A DNA stretch of 31,973 nt from positions 1,721 to 33,693 of the forward strand of contig JAABOA010000013.1 of NCBI GenBank assembly GCA_015680635.1. The letters run 5' to 3'. Of the stretch, positions 22,021 to 31,973 are shown one piece after another; within the stretch, counting starts at the first letter, position 1; each line of letters opens with the position of its first letter. The notes below the pieces were generated by a model, which made no database searches, was not told the DNA's origin, and saw only the letters and a program-made list of their open reading frames with translations. A program made the position numbers and the translations under genes. This DNA comes from Lunasporangiospora selenospora (lineage: Eukaryota; Mortierellomycota; Mortierellomycetes; Mortierellales; Mortierellaceae).

Positions 22021-23428
22021 GCCCGCTGTTCCGGCCAATGCGCCACACCTTACTACCTCGCTAAGGTCTCTTCGCCATTCCGTGTCTCTCCTATTCACAT
22101 CTCCTTTGTTCCTTCCACTATCCTTTTGTGCCCTTCTGGGCGAACCTCTTCCTCCTCTTTGCCCTAACTCCATCCTCAACAGTCTTGGTCTGTCAGCCTT
22201 GGCCAAGTACTCTGCATGGCCTTGATGGAATAAGCATAGGGGACTAAAAAAGAGTTGCAATCTCGGGGGATTTTAATTGCATCTCTGTGTATGTGTGCAC
22301 ATTCATCGGCCCCCTTTTAATATATCATCACATCTTGCTCTTACACCCGTATCTACACCTCGTGCTACACCTTGCTACACCTAATGAGCCGCCAGTGAGG
22401 ATTCTTTGACTAGCAGAGGGACTGGTCAGGACAGTCTACTTTTATTTTTGCACTCTCTTCTCTTTCACTCACACAATTTTCTCTCTCATATTAACCAGCT
22501 ATCCGATTCCCATTCGGCTGCCATGGTCTCCTTGCTAGTGAAATGTTATTCCACGAGAGCAACTAAAACCGCTTGCAACGAAAACATTAGTTTCATCTGC
22601 AACCAACCAGCAGCTCGCTAGGGGTTCGAGACACCTGGCTCAGATCATAGCAGTGAGTTGTTAGCGACAGAGTATCTTGGATGGTACCTGTGTGTCTGGT
22701 GGATGAATGGATGGAGGGGGGGGGGTGCTTTTTTCGAGTCAAAGACTTGAGTGCTCTATACTTTGGATAGACATGCATTGGAAGGGCTCATGGAGTAGGG
22801 CCTCTTTGGGTTTTTCTTTCTTGTTTTCTTGTTGCACATGTGCCTCCATCGCCCATCACCATCAGTTTCCTATTCAAAGAGACAGACCATGCTCTCGGTT
22901 CAGTTGACAACAAAGTGAGCCCAGAATATATCTTGCTCTCTCCCACTTTTTTTTATACCCACACAGGTATAAGCATGCCATCTTTTTCTTGTCCACTGTT
23001 CCAGTCCCAAACAGGTTCAAAAAAAAATCCAAAGATATGTCATTCCATCGGTTCACGTAGCCTTGGAGCATTCATGCCATAGAAATCGGGAAGAATAACC
23101 ATGACTTGATGTGGAAGACCCTTTTTTCCTTTTTCTCTTTGATTTCTCCGCTTTGACCCACTTGCCCCCTTTGCCACTTTAGGCCTGAAGATCTGTCCAG
23201 GAAAAGAAGAGGCATTTGTTGTTACACATCTGAATCCATAGCCCATGACCCAACGATCTATTGTCCATAACCCCACGATTCAAGCCTCCCTACTCATCCC
23301 TTATTTTTCACCTCCACAAACAAATGAATTCTATGAAAGCATGAAGTTTAATAATGAATACAAGACGAAAAACTCAGTCTATCCTATGAAAAACATAAAC
23401 ACGCACGCGATTGTCCCTTCCCCTTTTT
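22021..23428. other. Gene-poor spacer upstream of OXA1 3' end
   Basis: Composition switches to pyrimidine-rich on + after about 22020. A TATA-like TTTTAATATATC at 22315-22326 is followed by three TACACC repeats (22353-22380), a CT-rich stretch and, at 22523, an ATG opening a 32-codon frame ending TAG at 22621. That could be a short transcript or chance. A run of nine G's occurs near 22718. OXA1's 3' UTR must lie at the right end. No protein family or structural RNA is recognised. Confidence 0.45.
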
Positions 23429-24797
23429 TTAAATACGCTTACGGTTCTGACGACGCAGTTTTTGTGCTGCAACCTTCTCGCGCTCCTTTGCGACCTCCAG
23501 CTCTTTTTGCTTGGCAGCCAATCCGCCTTCATATGATGCCTTGAACGACTCAATGAATCCAGGCTGCTTTGATACCTTCTTAGGTTTGGGATGGTTGACC
23601 AGTTCTGGAATGCTGAGTACCCGACGCACAGTTGGGATTCGGAAAAACATGATCTGTCCTGCAGTGTACACGTTCGATGTCAACCAGTACACAAAGATGG
23701 CCTAAAAACAAAACAATAGTAATGAAACAAGAGTCGTGTCATTTACATTAGTATATGATATCACATATTCATAGCCGACACATTCTGTGCTTAAATGGAA
23801 CAAAAGAGGCCAAAAAGAAAAAAAGAAAAAGATGAAAGCTTACAGAGGGAAAGTTCATGGTCAAGGGAACCATGGCAACGGCCATGAAGCGCATAATGTT
23901 CTTCATGCCCTTGGGCTGGCTGGCGCCTCCAATCTCACTTCCAAGCTCCATAATTGCCAAAAAGGCCAAAGACGAAGCCACAGGCAGGGCGTAGGTTGGA
24001 TCCGCAATCGTCAGGTCTGTGAACCAGGCAACACCACCCTCCTTGAACTGTGGCACAGGCAAGTAGGCCATATCTCTCAGAGCCAAGTAGAACGAGATCA
24101 TAACAGGTGCCTGGAGCAAGGGCAACATCAACGACTTGACTGGGTTGCAGTCGTTCTTCCTGAACAACTCTTGAGTATCAGCCGAGAATCGAGCCATTGC
24201 TGCATTATCACCGTTCTCCTTGGCAAGCTTCATGTTCTCTGTCAATCGCTCGAGCTGGGGCTTCACGTTGTGAAGACGAGCAGTGTTTCCCTGAAGCTTG
24301 ACAATGAATGGCAAAAGCATAGTACGGATCAAGACGGTGGTTGTGGCAATTGTGGCCCACCAGGGCAATCCGGTCGACACATGGATAGCCTCAAGAAGGA
24401 CCTCCAAACCACCAACAGGTGAAAAGTTAACCAAACCCATCGCCTTGAGATCACCGTACTTCATGGCCATACTCGAAATGGTCTCTGCATTCTGGGCAGC
24501 GACCTCGGTGAGAACAGATTGAGTGGCGGCGGTGCTGGTAGCAACAGTTCCTTCCGTGACATTCTCAATCACTTGAGATGCTGAGGGGAAAACAGAGTCC
24601 GAAACAGCACTAGTCGAATCCATCTGGTCGTCCTTGACGGCATTAGCGACAACAGAAGGGTCGATGAAGGCTGCCTTGGTCTCTGTTGACATGTGGCGAT
24701 AGAGTCCTGTGCCGAACGAAGGAGCCACTGTCTGTCGGAAAGCAGTCATGCGAAGAATCCTGTGTGATCCGAGCATTCCGCTGGCATGGATCGACAT
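23429..24797 (-). CDS. OXA1: Mitochondrial inner-membrane insertase OXA1
   Basis: Exons 24797-23844 and 23701-23429 (intron 142 nt, GTAAGC..TTTTTAG) give 408 aa. The N-terminus is basic and hydroxylated ('MLGSHRILRMTAFRQTVAPS'), a mitochondrial presequence. The YidC/Oxa1 core begins with 'GLPWWATIATTTVLIRTMLL', followed by the matrix loop 'NTARLHNVKPQLERLTENMK', 'CNPVKSLMLPLLQAPVMISF', 'MKNIMRFMAVAMVPLTMNFP' and the last membrane segment 'AIFVYWLTSNVYTAGQIMFF'. The C-terminal tail is strongly basic and helical ('KELEVAKEREKVAAQKLRRQ'), the part that binds mitochondrial ribosomes in yeast Oxa1. OXA1 inserts mitochondrially made subunits such as Cox2 and some imported proteins from the matrix side. 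Length matches the family. Confidence 0.95.
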
Positions 24798-24921
24798 GGT
24801 TGCCTTTCCAGTAGTATACTAGTGGTATTGATAAGAAAGGGAGAACGTCGAGACTGTCAGTTTCAAGGGATGGTTGAGGTATGGTCCATGGTCGTGTCGG
24901 CTTTGAAAGGCGCCGTGTTGT

Positions 24922-25546
24922 CTACAAGGCATAGTGTTTCTTCTCGTCGTAGGTAGTCTGCGGGAAGACACCTTGCCCTGTAGGCAAAAAAGGAAAAAAA
25001 AGAAAAAAAGGAAGAAAAACAAGAAAAGCAGTTTGGCAACGTACTTGTCTGATAGCATTTGTCCTGCAAGGAGAAGAGGTCCGCAGAGTATGAGAATTCC
25101 ATGCGAGTTTGGTAGAAAGGAGCAAGAGAAGGACAACTAGTTAGTTTCTCATTGTGATTCGTGGTTGGACGGTGATGAGGATGGTACTTTGTGTAGGAGA
25201 GCGAGCTGAATTTGAGTGGTCAAGGGGAAAGGGTCACAATGTGGTCATCCTGTGTCAAACTAGGGAGAGGGGAGGCACATACAAGGCTGGCTGAGCCATG
25301 CTCAATCGGGTGCGGAGCAACACGGACATCCTGGCGTGGTGAATCGAGAGTGTCGGGGAAGAACACAAGATCGTCTTGAGGACCATGAAAGAGAACCTGT
25401 CCTAAATTCTCGGAGAGAAAGTCCTCCCCTTCCTTGAACGCCCAGGAACAGGAGGGCCTTGATTCGGTGTAAACACCCTGCAAGCCACACCTTTTTTTTT
25501 TTTTGTGCTCCTCTAATGAGAAGCTGTGCATTTGCTTTTTCTCCAT
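24922..25546 (-). CDS. Possible small unrecognised gene with a 19-nt exon
   Basis: Exons 25546-25283, 25063-25045 and 24977-24922 would encode 112 aa. Introns 25282-25064 (219 nt, GTATGT..TTGCAG) and 25044-24978 (67 nt, GTACGT..CTACAG) have good sites and restore the frame through the 19-nt middle exon. Exon 1 has gene-like codon choice and sequence ('FLSENLGQVLFHGPQDDLVF', 'PDTLDSPRQDVRVAPHPIEH'); the last exon ends 'GVFPQTTYDEKKHYAL'. I do not recognise the family. Doubts: the only in-frame ATGs (25546 and 25531) lie 22-37 nt from the divergent GPATCH4 start, and an A13 run (minus strand, 25504-25492) sits just inside, encoding KKKK. The gene could start elsewhere, be decayed, or be chance. 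The stop is about 125 nt upstream of the OXA1 ATG. Confidence 0.35.
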
Positions 25547-25567
25547 CTCCAAAGAATCACCATTGCC

Positions 25568-26847
25568 ATGTCATTCGCCCAGAATCAGTTGGCCAAGTAC
25601 GGTTGGAAGCAGGGAGAGGGCCTAGGAAAAAATAGGGATGGTATCAAAAAGTCCATCTCTGTTGTCAAGAAGAATGATACCAAGGGTGTAAGTCCTTCAA
25701 CCATCTTTCGAATTTTAGAGTTTTTTAGCACCCCTACTTTTGTGGCAGAAATAAGACAGAGACTTATTAACCGACCTCATTTTTCTTTTTTAACATTATC
25801 CAGCTCGGCGGAAAGCAAGACAAGTGGGACTTTGCATGGTGGGATCATGTCTTCAACAAATCTGCATCCAACATCAATGTGAACAAGGATGAGTCGGGCG
25901 AGGTCAAAGTTGAAAAGAAAAGTGAGGCCGTCATCCAAACCTCAAAGATGGGCATTATCTCTACCTCCCGACCCGCAGGACCTTCCTCTCACTCTTCATC
26001 CATGGTCTCTTCTCCAGCAGCATCCTCACCATCGGTCCCTTCCACACCTACCATGAACTCCATGGTCCCCCGTGACGAATACTCTGACAGCGATGATGGA
26101 AAGAAGGCCACAACCACGACGGCCCCGGCCAAATCGGGTCCTTCATGGCTCTTTGGGTTCGTTAAGGCCTCTACTGCCTCGACTACGCCTTCCCAGGATA
26201 CGAAAAAACCAATTACCAGCTCCAGCAGTTTTGAAGCCCGTGTTACCGATAGCTATGATGCACTCAAGGAGGCAGAGGGCGAAGAATACAAGGACTATAG
26301 CATGAAGGTCTCTGACCAAGACCTGTTCTTGGCTTGCGAGGGTCGAACTGCACGAAAAGGCGCGCGTGGAGAACAGCCTGGAAAGTTGGGACGTGTCATG
26401 AAGGAGCTCGTGGTTTCCAAGGACAAGGATGATGACAGTGCATCCCAAAGCTCCACCATTGATTCATCGGGTTCCTCGGGTTCCGAGACAAAGAAGGGAA
26501 AGAAGTCAAAGGAAAGCAAGGAGAAGAAGGAGAAGAAGGAGAAGAAGTCAAAGGAGGGCAAGGAGAAGAAGGAAAAGAAGGAAAAGAAAGAGAAAATGGC
26601 CAAGAAGACCAAGAAGGAAAAGAAGGAAAAAAGAAAAAAGGGCGACAAGGAAGACGACAAGGAAGACGACAAGGTTCAAGACAACAAAAAGGAGTCCAAA
26701 AAAGCAGAAAAGAAACTGAAAGAGAAAAAGGCCAAGAAGGAGAAGGAAGCGGAATCAAAGGAGCAAAAGACTTCCAAGAAGCGATCCAGAGACGATACCG
26801 ATGCGGCACCAAAGTCTTCTAAGAAGTCAAAGAAGGCTAAGGAGTAG
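25568..26847 (+). CDS. GPATCH4: G-patch nucleolar protein, GPATCH4-like
   Basis: Exons 25568-25687 and 25804-26847 (intron 116 nt, GTAAGT..ATCCAG) give 387 aa. The G-patch is at the very N-terminus: 'NQLAKYGWKQGEGLGKNRDG' continuing into 'KKNDTKGLGG'. Next come 'WWDHVFNKSASNINV' and, near residues 185-205, 'LFLACEGRTARKGARG', both diagnostic of GPATCH4 rather than PINX1/PXR1. A Ser/Thr-rich linker is followed from about residue 245 by a long run of KKEK/KKSK repeats and a KKSKKAKE end, a nucleolar-type basic tail. G-patch proteins activate DEAH-box RNA helicases; GPATCH4 is tied to DHX15 and rRNA/snRNA modification in animals. The helicase partner here is inferred. It is transcribed away from OXA1. 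Confidence 0.88.
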
Positions 26848-26925
26848 ACGAAAGAAACGGCCTTGAATCCTCATGGGTAGAGAAATGGGAGCTGCCTTCA
26901 ATGTAACCCTTAGGAGATCCCCACT

Positions 26926-26949
26926 ATTATTATTATTATTATTATTATT
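26926..26949 (+). repeat. ATT microsatellite in convergent 3' spacer
   Basis: Eight perfect ATT units lie between the GPATCH4 stop and the RCC1-gene stop. AATAATAA follows at about 26986-26993 and may serve as an A/T-rich 3'-end signal. Confidence 0.9.
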
Positions 26950-27056
26950 TTTCACTTAGATACGCATACTCCTATTGCCATTGTATAATAATAACTTGAT
27001 TTTTTTTGCACACACACATGTCACACTTTATCACTACTTTCCAGAAAACAGCAAGC

Positions 27057-30000
27057 TCAATCATTAGAAACTAGGGCAATGGATATCCCTTGGGACATGG
27101 TGGAGACGGATACGATCCTTCTTCTAGCCGAAACATCGTATGTTTCATGGCCTCCGCCTCTATAGCCAACCATCCTATTACTATTACTTTCTCTCCGATT
27201 ACTTGGTCGTTCATGACAGAAGGTCTCCCAGTGGATCAAACCGGACCTACTCTGGATCACAACTAGTCCATCATATCCTTTGCCCCAAGTCCACATCTCT
27301 CCGCTGTCTGTAAAGCAAACCGTGTGGAGTTCACCGCAGCTAATTTGTTGGACACCAGGGCCAACCTTAACAAGCGATGGATAGAGTCGAATATTGTTTC
27401 CGCTGCCGGACTCTTGCCCCATTACCTTGCTCTGCAAAGAAGATTGGTCATTGTGGCGAGTATCGGAAAAGACACTGCTGGCCGACCCTGTGCATGTCGA
27501 TTTTAGAGCTTCCGAATCCGAGCCCGCTGAAGCAGACGGACTGTCAGTCAACCGGCTCCACCATGACCTCGGCGAGGAATTGAGTGCGCTATCATAAGTG
27601 CTGCTGCTGCTGCTGCTATTGCCACTCCTACAGGAGAGATGGCTACTCATAGAGGCACTCCGGGAGAGAGCTGTCTTATAAAATTGACGACGATCCACTT
27701 CGTTCCCAGAGCCCCTCGGCTGCTTTGGTTTTGAATCTGAACCCGACACCAGTCTCTGCGCCAATCCAAGTTGTCCATATTCGTCGCTTCCCATGGTGAT
27801 GATTAGGCCAGAGTTAGTCAAGATAACTGTATGATCTCGTCCTCCGCAAACCTGTTTGATGGAGCTGCCTTTCCAATGCAGCTGGATAGGATGCGGTCGC
27901 CTGATCACAGTTTCCCTTAAGCCATACCGACCACCATATCGCGCTTTGAAACGTTCCATCGGGGAGGATGATGACGATATTGATGACGATGTTGTTGATG
28001 ATGACAAGTTAGAGGATGCCATCCCCGAGGCTGCCGAAGCAGCAATATTTGGCGAAGAGGATAGAGAAGGGAGCAAAAGTCTTCCCAGTTGACCTGATGA
28101 GTTGTCTCCCCATCCATAGAGTCTCTCTTCATCCCAGGCGAATGAGAAGTTCTTTCCTGAACCAATACCAATAATATTTGGTGGAAGCCCTTCAATAAAA
28201 TATGGTGATTGATCCATGTCATCCTCGATATCCAAGCTTCGATCCGAGGGTGGAGGCGATGTGGAGTTGACATGAGACACCTGGCTCGCCTGTTGCTTCG
28301 GGCGACCTAGTTGGCCCCGGTCATTGGCACCCCATGAGATGACGTCTTTGCTCGCGTTCAATATCAAGACGTGATTGTTTCCGCAGGCTACGTCAATGAT
28401 TCGTTGCGGACAAATTTTAATAGGCCCGACTTGAGATCCAGATTTGTTCACTAAGCTGATGCGATGACCGTGTTTGTCCTAAGAAAAAATGGCACGATGA
28501 AAATGAAGACACTCGCCAAAGAATAGGAGACATCTTGCGCCTATTGTAAGAACTTAAAAAATATATATTAAAGGTAGGCTTACCTCGAAGTATCCCCATC
28601 CCCAGAGGTTGCCATGTTCAGTCAATAGGAATGTTGCCCAATCGGAGCACACGATCTTAGTCACCTTAGACTCGAGTACAAACATTTTTCCATCAATCTG
28701 AACCAGTCCTGGCTGTAGCGTTGTATCTTGAATAAATCCGGCACCATTGTCTGTCATTGTCATTCTTCCAAGGATTAACTCAATTGCCAACTTTTCAGGA
28801 CCATTCTTCCTCTTTGGACCTTTGCCTCTTGTCGTATCCACCGGATTCTTGTTGTCATGGCCTGGTCCATCGTTGTTCATATCGTTGTCGTGATGTTCCC
28901 AACAAGTATAGATTTGATTAGAGTGTGTCGCAACCACAATATGATTCCGACCAGATGCAGCCAACCGTACATCGAGAGCCATGAATCCTAACCATCCGTT
29001 TTGGTGTTTCACAAGAGAAGACATGCTCCTAGACTTGATTTTGATCCCCTGAGGATGTAGTCTCTGTGGCTCTCCTGAGGCGTTCATCTGCCCGTGTGTT
29101 ATCAAGGTTTCTTCTTCTCCGTCTGAAGCTGTGGTTGTAGAAGATGTCGACAATCTACACGCTGAAGTTGCAGAAGAGGGCCATGACCAAGTCCAAGAGG
29201 ATGTCGATGTACCGGAGCCCACAGATGATACTGGGTCCTCAGGTGTCGCACATACTTCGGGTATCATTGATGGACGGACTATGATCATATCCAACGGTTG
29301 ACGATTCTGAGATTTTGCAGTGGATTTAGGAACTTCTTTTTGTGCTGGTACTACTTTGTCAAAGCTGGCCGAGGTTGGGGCGGCTGGAGCGGCTGGAGCT
29401 GTGGTTATGTTCAGTCCATGTGACGGGGCAGTGGGTTTCTTGGAATCTTGAGAACCAGGAATATTTAGGTCGTCATCGTGAAATAACATGCTTCCAACGG
29501 GAAACTCTTCTTTTGCTGAATTGTAAACAGAGAGGGGAGTTGTTGGTTGACTTTCGCTACTTGCACTGTCACTAATCCCTCCACTCTCAATCGCTGTCAC
29601 ATCACTCGAGTCAGGAGCTTTTGAGATAAGTGGGGTCTGGAACCCACTCCAAGGCGATGTCGGTGACGTGAGTGGTCGAGATATAAGAGGTGACAATTGT
29701 CGCTTTGTGCTATTCACCTCATTAGCCACCGCCTGCGATGACAAGTGAGGCAGAGCAGGGCGCTGACTTTCGCTACAATGACCTGATCGTCTCTGCGTAA
29801 CCTGACGACAATACTCGTGCGATGTAATGATGGGTGTCGGTAGAGGCTTAACGCGATTAGCCCAGGATTGAGTGGATGAGGATGTGCAGTTGAGGATTCT
29901 CGATGGTGTAGGGTTAAAGGTTGGTCCAGGAGGTGGCAAAGTTTGCACCGGCCTCTGTCGAGAATGGGCCTGCTGCTGCTGTGTAGGTGGTGGTAATACG

Positions 30001-31937
30001 AGTGGTTCTGGCCGATCTAGTGGTGATCCTAATTTTGAGATTCTTGGATTTGATTTCAAGAACTCTTCCAAGATCGATCCTTTGGAGAAGGAGGTAGAGT
30101 TCAAGAGCTCTCGTTGTAAATGAGGGGATGAAGAGGATGAAGCGTTTCGCTCCATAATTGTCTTCTGTGGCGACTGTGTGCCTGCAGAGGATTGGCCAAT
30201 GAACGAGGAGTCGGCATCATCCTGAACTTCAGGCAAGGTCTCTGACAAGAGCATCGGGACACTCTCTATGCTTGATCCAGAACTAAGTCCAGCCTGCTGG
30301 TCGTAGTCCTGTTCTAACATCGACATGAAATACCCTGTCCTGTCTGCAAAAGTCAAATCAGCTTCTGGTAATAACGACTCTCCAGTGATTGTATTTACAG
30401 TCTTTGCCGAGTCGAAGGGAGATCCTGCACTATGAGTCTCTTTGCCTTCCGAATTCTCGTCGCTGTCACTCAAAAGAAAGAGATGTTGACGCATCATATC
30501 TGAGATAGTCGTATCCCGAAGGTCTATACAAATAATGGTCATCCAATTGATAAAGTAGTTTTCAAAGGATAGTGAGTTTGGATGCTCGACATCTTTTCAG
30601 GACTAGTCCAGAGCAGAGCTCGGCTTACACCCCTGTGAATGCTTACCTTCCTGGTACTCGCTCAGATAGCTATCCAGGATCTCTTCATCATCATCATCGT
30701 CGGCAGAGTTACTGCTCGTGACCTCGGCCTGTCTTTTTGGCGTTGGAACCCAACCATGCAATCTACCTACGGTGTCTACCGGCCTTCTGAGCGCTGCAAC
30801 GAGTGCGATATTTGGCTGTGCTTGAGTGATGGGGACTCTTCTGGCTGTTGAAATCAACGTCTTCCGATTTTGATTGCCACTCTCCAAGGAAGAACAAGAT
30901 GTCGACAAGTCTTCATACTCTAACGGACTAACAGGCGGCGAAGACGAGTCGGGATCTGGAGGGGATGAGGAAAGCGGATCCACCTCAACTATATACCCGC
31001 TGTGTCTCGGTTTATTTTTTTGGTCAATGCTGTTGAAGCTGTCACTGCTGCTGCGATCTGGTGTTGGTCCTTTACGCGTGACTGCATCTGGCGCAAATGA
31101 CATAGAGAGTGGGGATGGCGTTCGCGGTGAGTGTCGACTTGTCCCTGACCTTGTGGTTGATCCTGACTTTGTGCCGTGTCGAATAGGAAGAGTCGATATG
31201 GACAGGGTAATGTCTTTAGTGCTGACACTCTGGCCTATTACCCCTGCTTCTTGTCCAGCCTGCTGACACATATCCAGTTCAAGTTGCTCAAGGGCGAGAA
31301 GCTCTAGGCGGGTCTCCTCGGCCTTGGCTCGTATAAACCTGATTCTCTCTTCAATCGTCGAACCCTGGACATAGTCAGTGTGGGGATTGGGCAATATGAC
31401 TTTTACTGTCGAATCTGGCTTCAATGAAGGCGGATGTCTATTGCTTTCTTCTGAGCACTCGTTTCTGGCATAGGGTAGAGTCTGTCGAGTCTGCGAGCGA
31501 TGGTTGGCTGGGGACCGTGTCGTCTTGTTTTGAGCAGGCGGTCTGGGTCTTTCAACATGATCTGAAGTACTGGGTGACCGGCTCACCGACTGCCGAGAGA
31601 TTGTTTGCGACCGAGCTTGTTGGAAGAGTGATGCGAGTCTCTGCTGCTGACTCCCAAGGTTATCTGCACGACTAGAACGAGTATCAGCATATGGCGAAGA
31701 TCCACGTTGTACAGAGGGCTTCTCGCATTGAGGCTCTGACTGGTGCTGGAAGGGTGTATGTTGGGCCTGTCGTGAGAAGATAGGCCGGAGGTTCTGGCGA
31801 CTCGGTGTTGTCGAGGCTCGTGCTGATACAGATCGAGAGAGCGTAGATGCATAGGTAGAAGAACGGAGGACGGGGTCTCTCAGAGCCTGGTCTGATCCTT
31901 GTGCTATATCGCGTGCGTATCCAGGGTTGGTTCCCAT
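27057..31937 (-). CDS. Large RCC1-repeat protein with disordered N-terminal half
   Basis: Exons 31937-30647, 30523-28584 and 28478-27057 sum to 4,653 nt, 1,550 aa. Introns 30646-30524 (GTAAGC..TATAG, 123 nt) and 28583-28479 (GTAAGC..CTTAG, 105 nt) keep the frame; the apparent stops at 30603 and 28554 are inside them. Residues 1-940 are Ser/Pro/Arg-rich and probably disordered, with a short helical segment 'IRAKAEETRLELLALEQLEL' and an acidic run DDDDDEE near 410. From about 941 RCC1-type blades appear: 'LTEHGNLWGWGYFEDKHGH', 'DVACGNNHVLIL', 'VISWGANDRGQLGR', 'RLYGWGDNSSGQLGR', 'VCGGRDHTVILTNSGL', 'ISCGELHTVCFTDSGEMWTW'. Blades are interrupted by Ser-rich inserts. The canonical RCC1 Ran exchange factor is shorter and compact, so this is more likely an RCC1-fold scaffold of unknown partner. 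Confidence 0.87.
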
Positions 31938-31973
31938 AGCGGTGCAAACTTGTGTGTTTGTCTGGGTTTAAGG

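Noticed and set aside
22018-22260. 80-aa minus-strand open frame
   Set aside because: No recognisable motif, no splice partners and no flanking exon with coding character.
22600-22640. tRNA-like B-box (GGTTCGAGAC) near 22622
   Set aside because: The T-arm has a mismatch and no matching acceptor stem (complement of GGCTCAG) or A-box is found about 70 nt upstream.
30524-30646. Two separate minus-strand genes (one ending at 30603, one starting at 30542)
   Set aside because: A GTAAGC donor at 30646 and TATAG acceptor ending at 30524 join them in frame and remove the stop, giving one RCC1 gene with total length divisible by three.

Overview
This window is nuclear DNA of a fungus. The genes are eukaryotic, with short introns (mostly 67-150 nt) that I could place by GT-AG sites and by reading-frame closure; many acceptors end in CTAG, ATAG or CAG. 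A fungal mitochondrial stomatin, OXA1 and an AA11-like LPMO occur beside a TBCK orthologue, a gene missing from the best-known yeasts. Together with the intron style this suggests an early-diverging lineage (Mortierellomycota/Mucoromycota-like). That placement is inference.

Layout, left to right. (1) 1-1366 (-): arrestin-fold protein, 3' end outside the window. (2) 2044-3091 (-): secreted AA11-like LPMO. (3) 3547-4347 (-): TLC-domain ER membrane protein. (4) 5077-5737 (+): RPB9, small subunit of RNA polymerase II. (5) 6058-7695 (-): mitochondrial stomatin-like protein (SLP2), six exons, one intron with a GC donor. (6) 7696-9376: long spacer holding a decayed Ty1/Copia pol fragment (about 8528-9125, +). 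(7) 9377-13953 (+): TBCK, ten exons, pseudokinase-TBC-rhodanese. (8) 14532-20371 (-): 1,666-aa protein with two START domains and a C-terminal membrane anchor. (9) 20372-23428: about 3 kb without a convincing gene, strongly purine-rich on + in its first half. (10) 23429-24797 (-): OXA1. (11) 24922-25546 (-): possible unrecognised 112-aa gene with a 19-nt exon. (12) 25568-26847 (+): GPATCH4-like G-patch nucleolar protein. (13) 27057-31937 (-): 1,550-aa RCC1-repeat protein.

The genes are ordinary chromosomal neighbours, not a pathway or cluster. Shared themes are mitochondrial inner-membrane biology (SLP2, OXA1), membrane/lipid and endosomal trafficking (arrestin, TLC protein, TBCK, START protein) and transcription/ribosome biogenesis (RPB9, GPATCH4). 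For each complete multi-exon gene the proposed exons sum to a multiple of three with no internal stop, which is the main internal check on the models. I saw no tRNA, rRNA, snRNA or CRISPR array.
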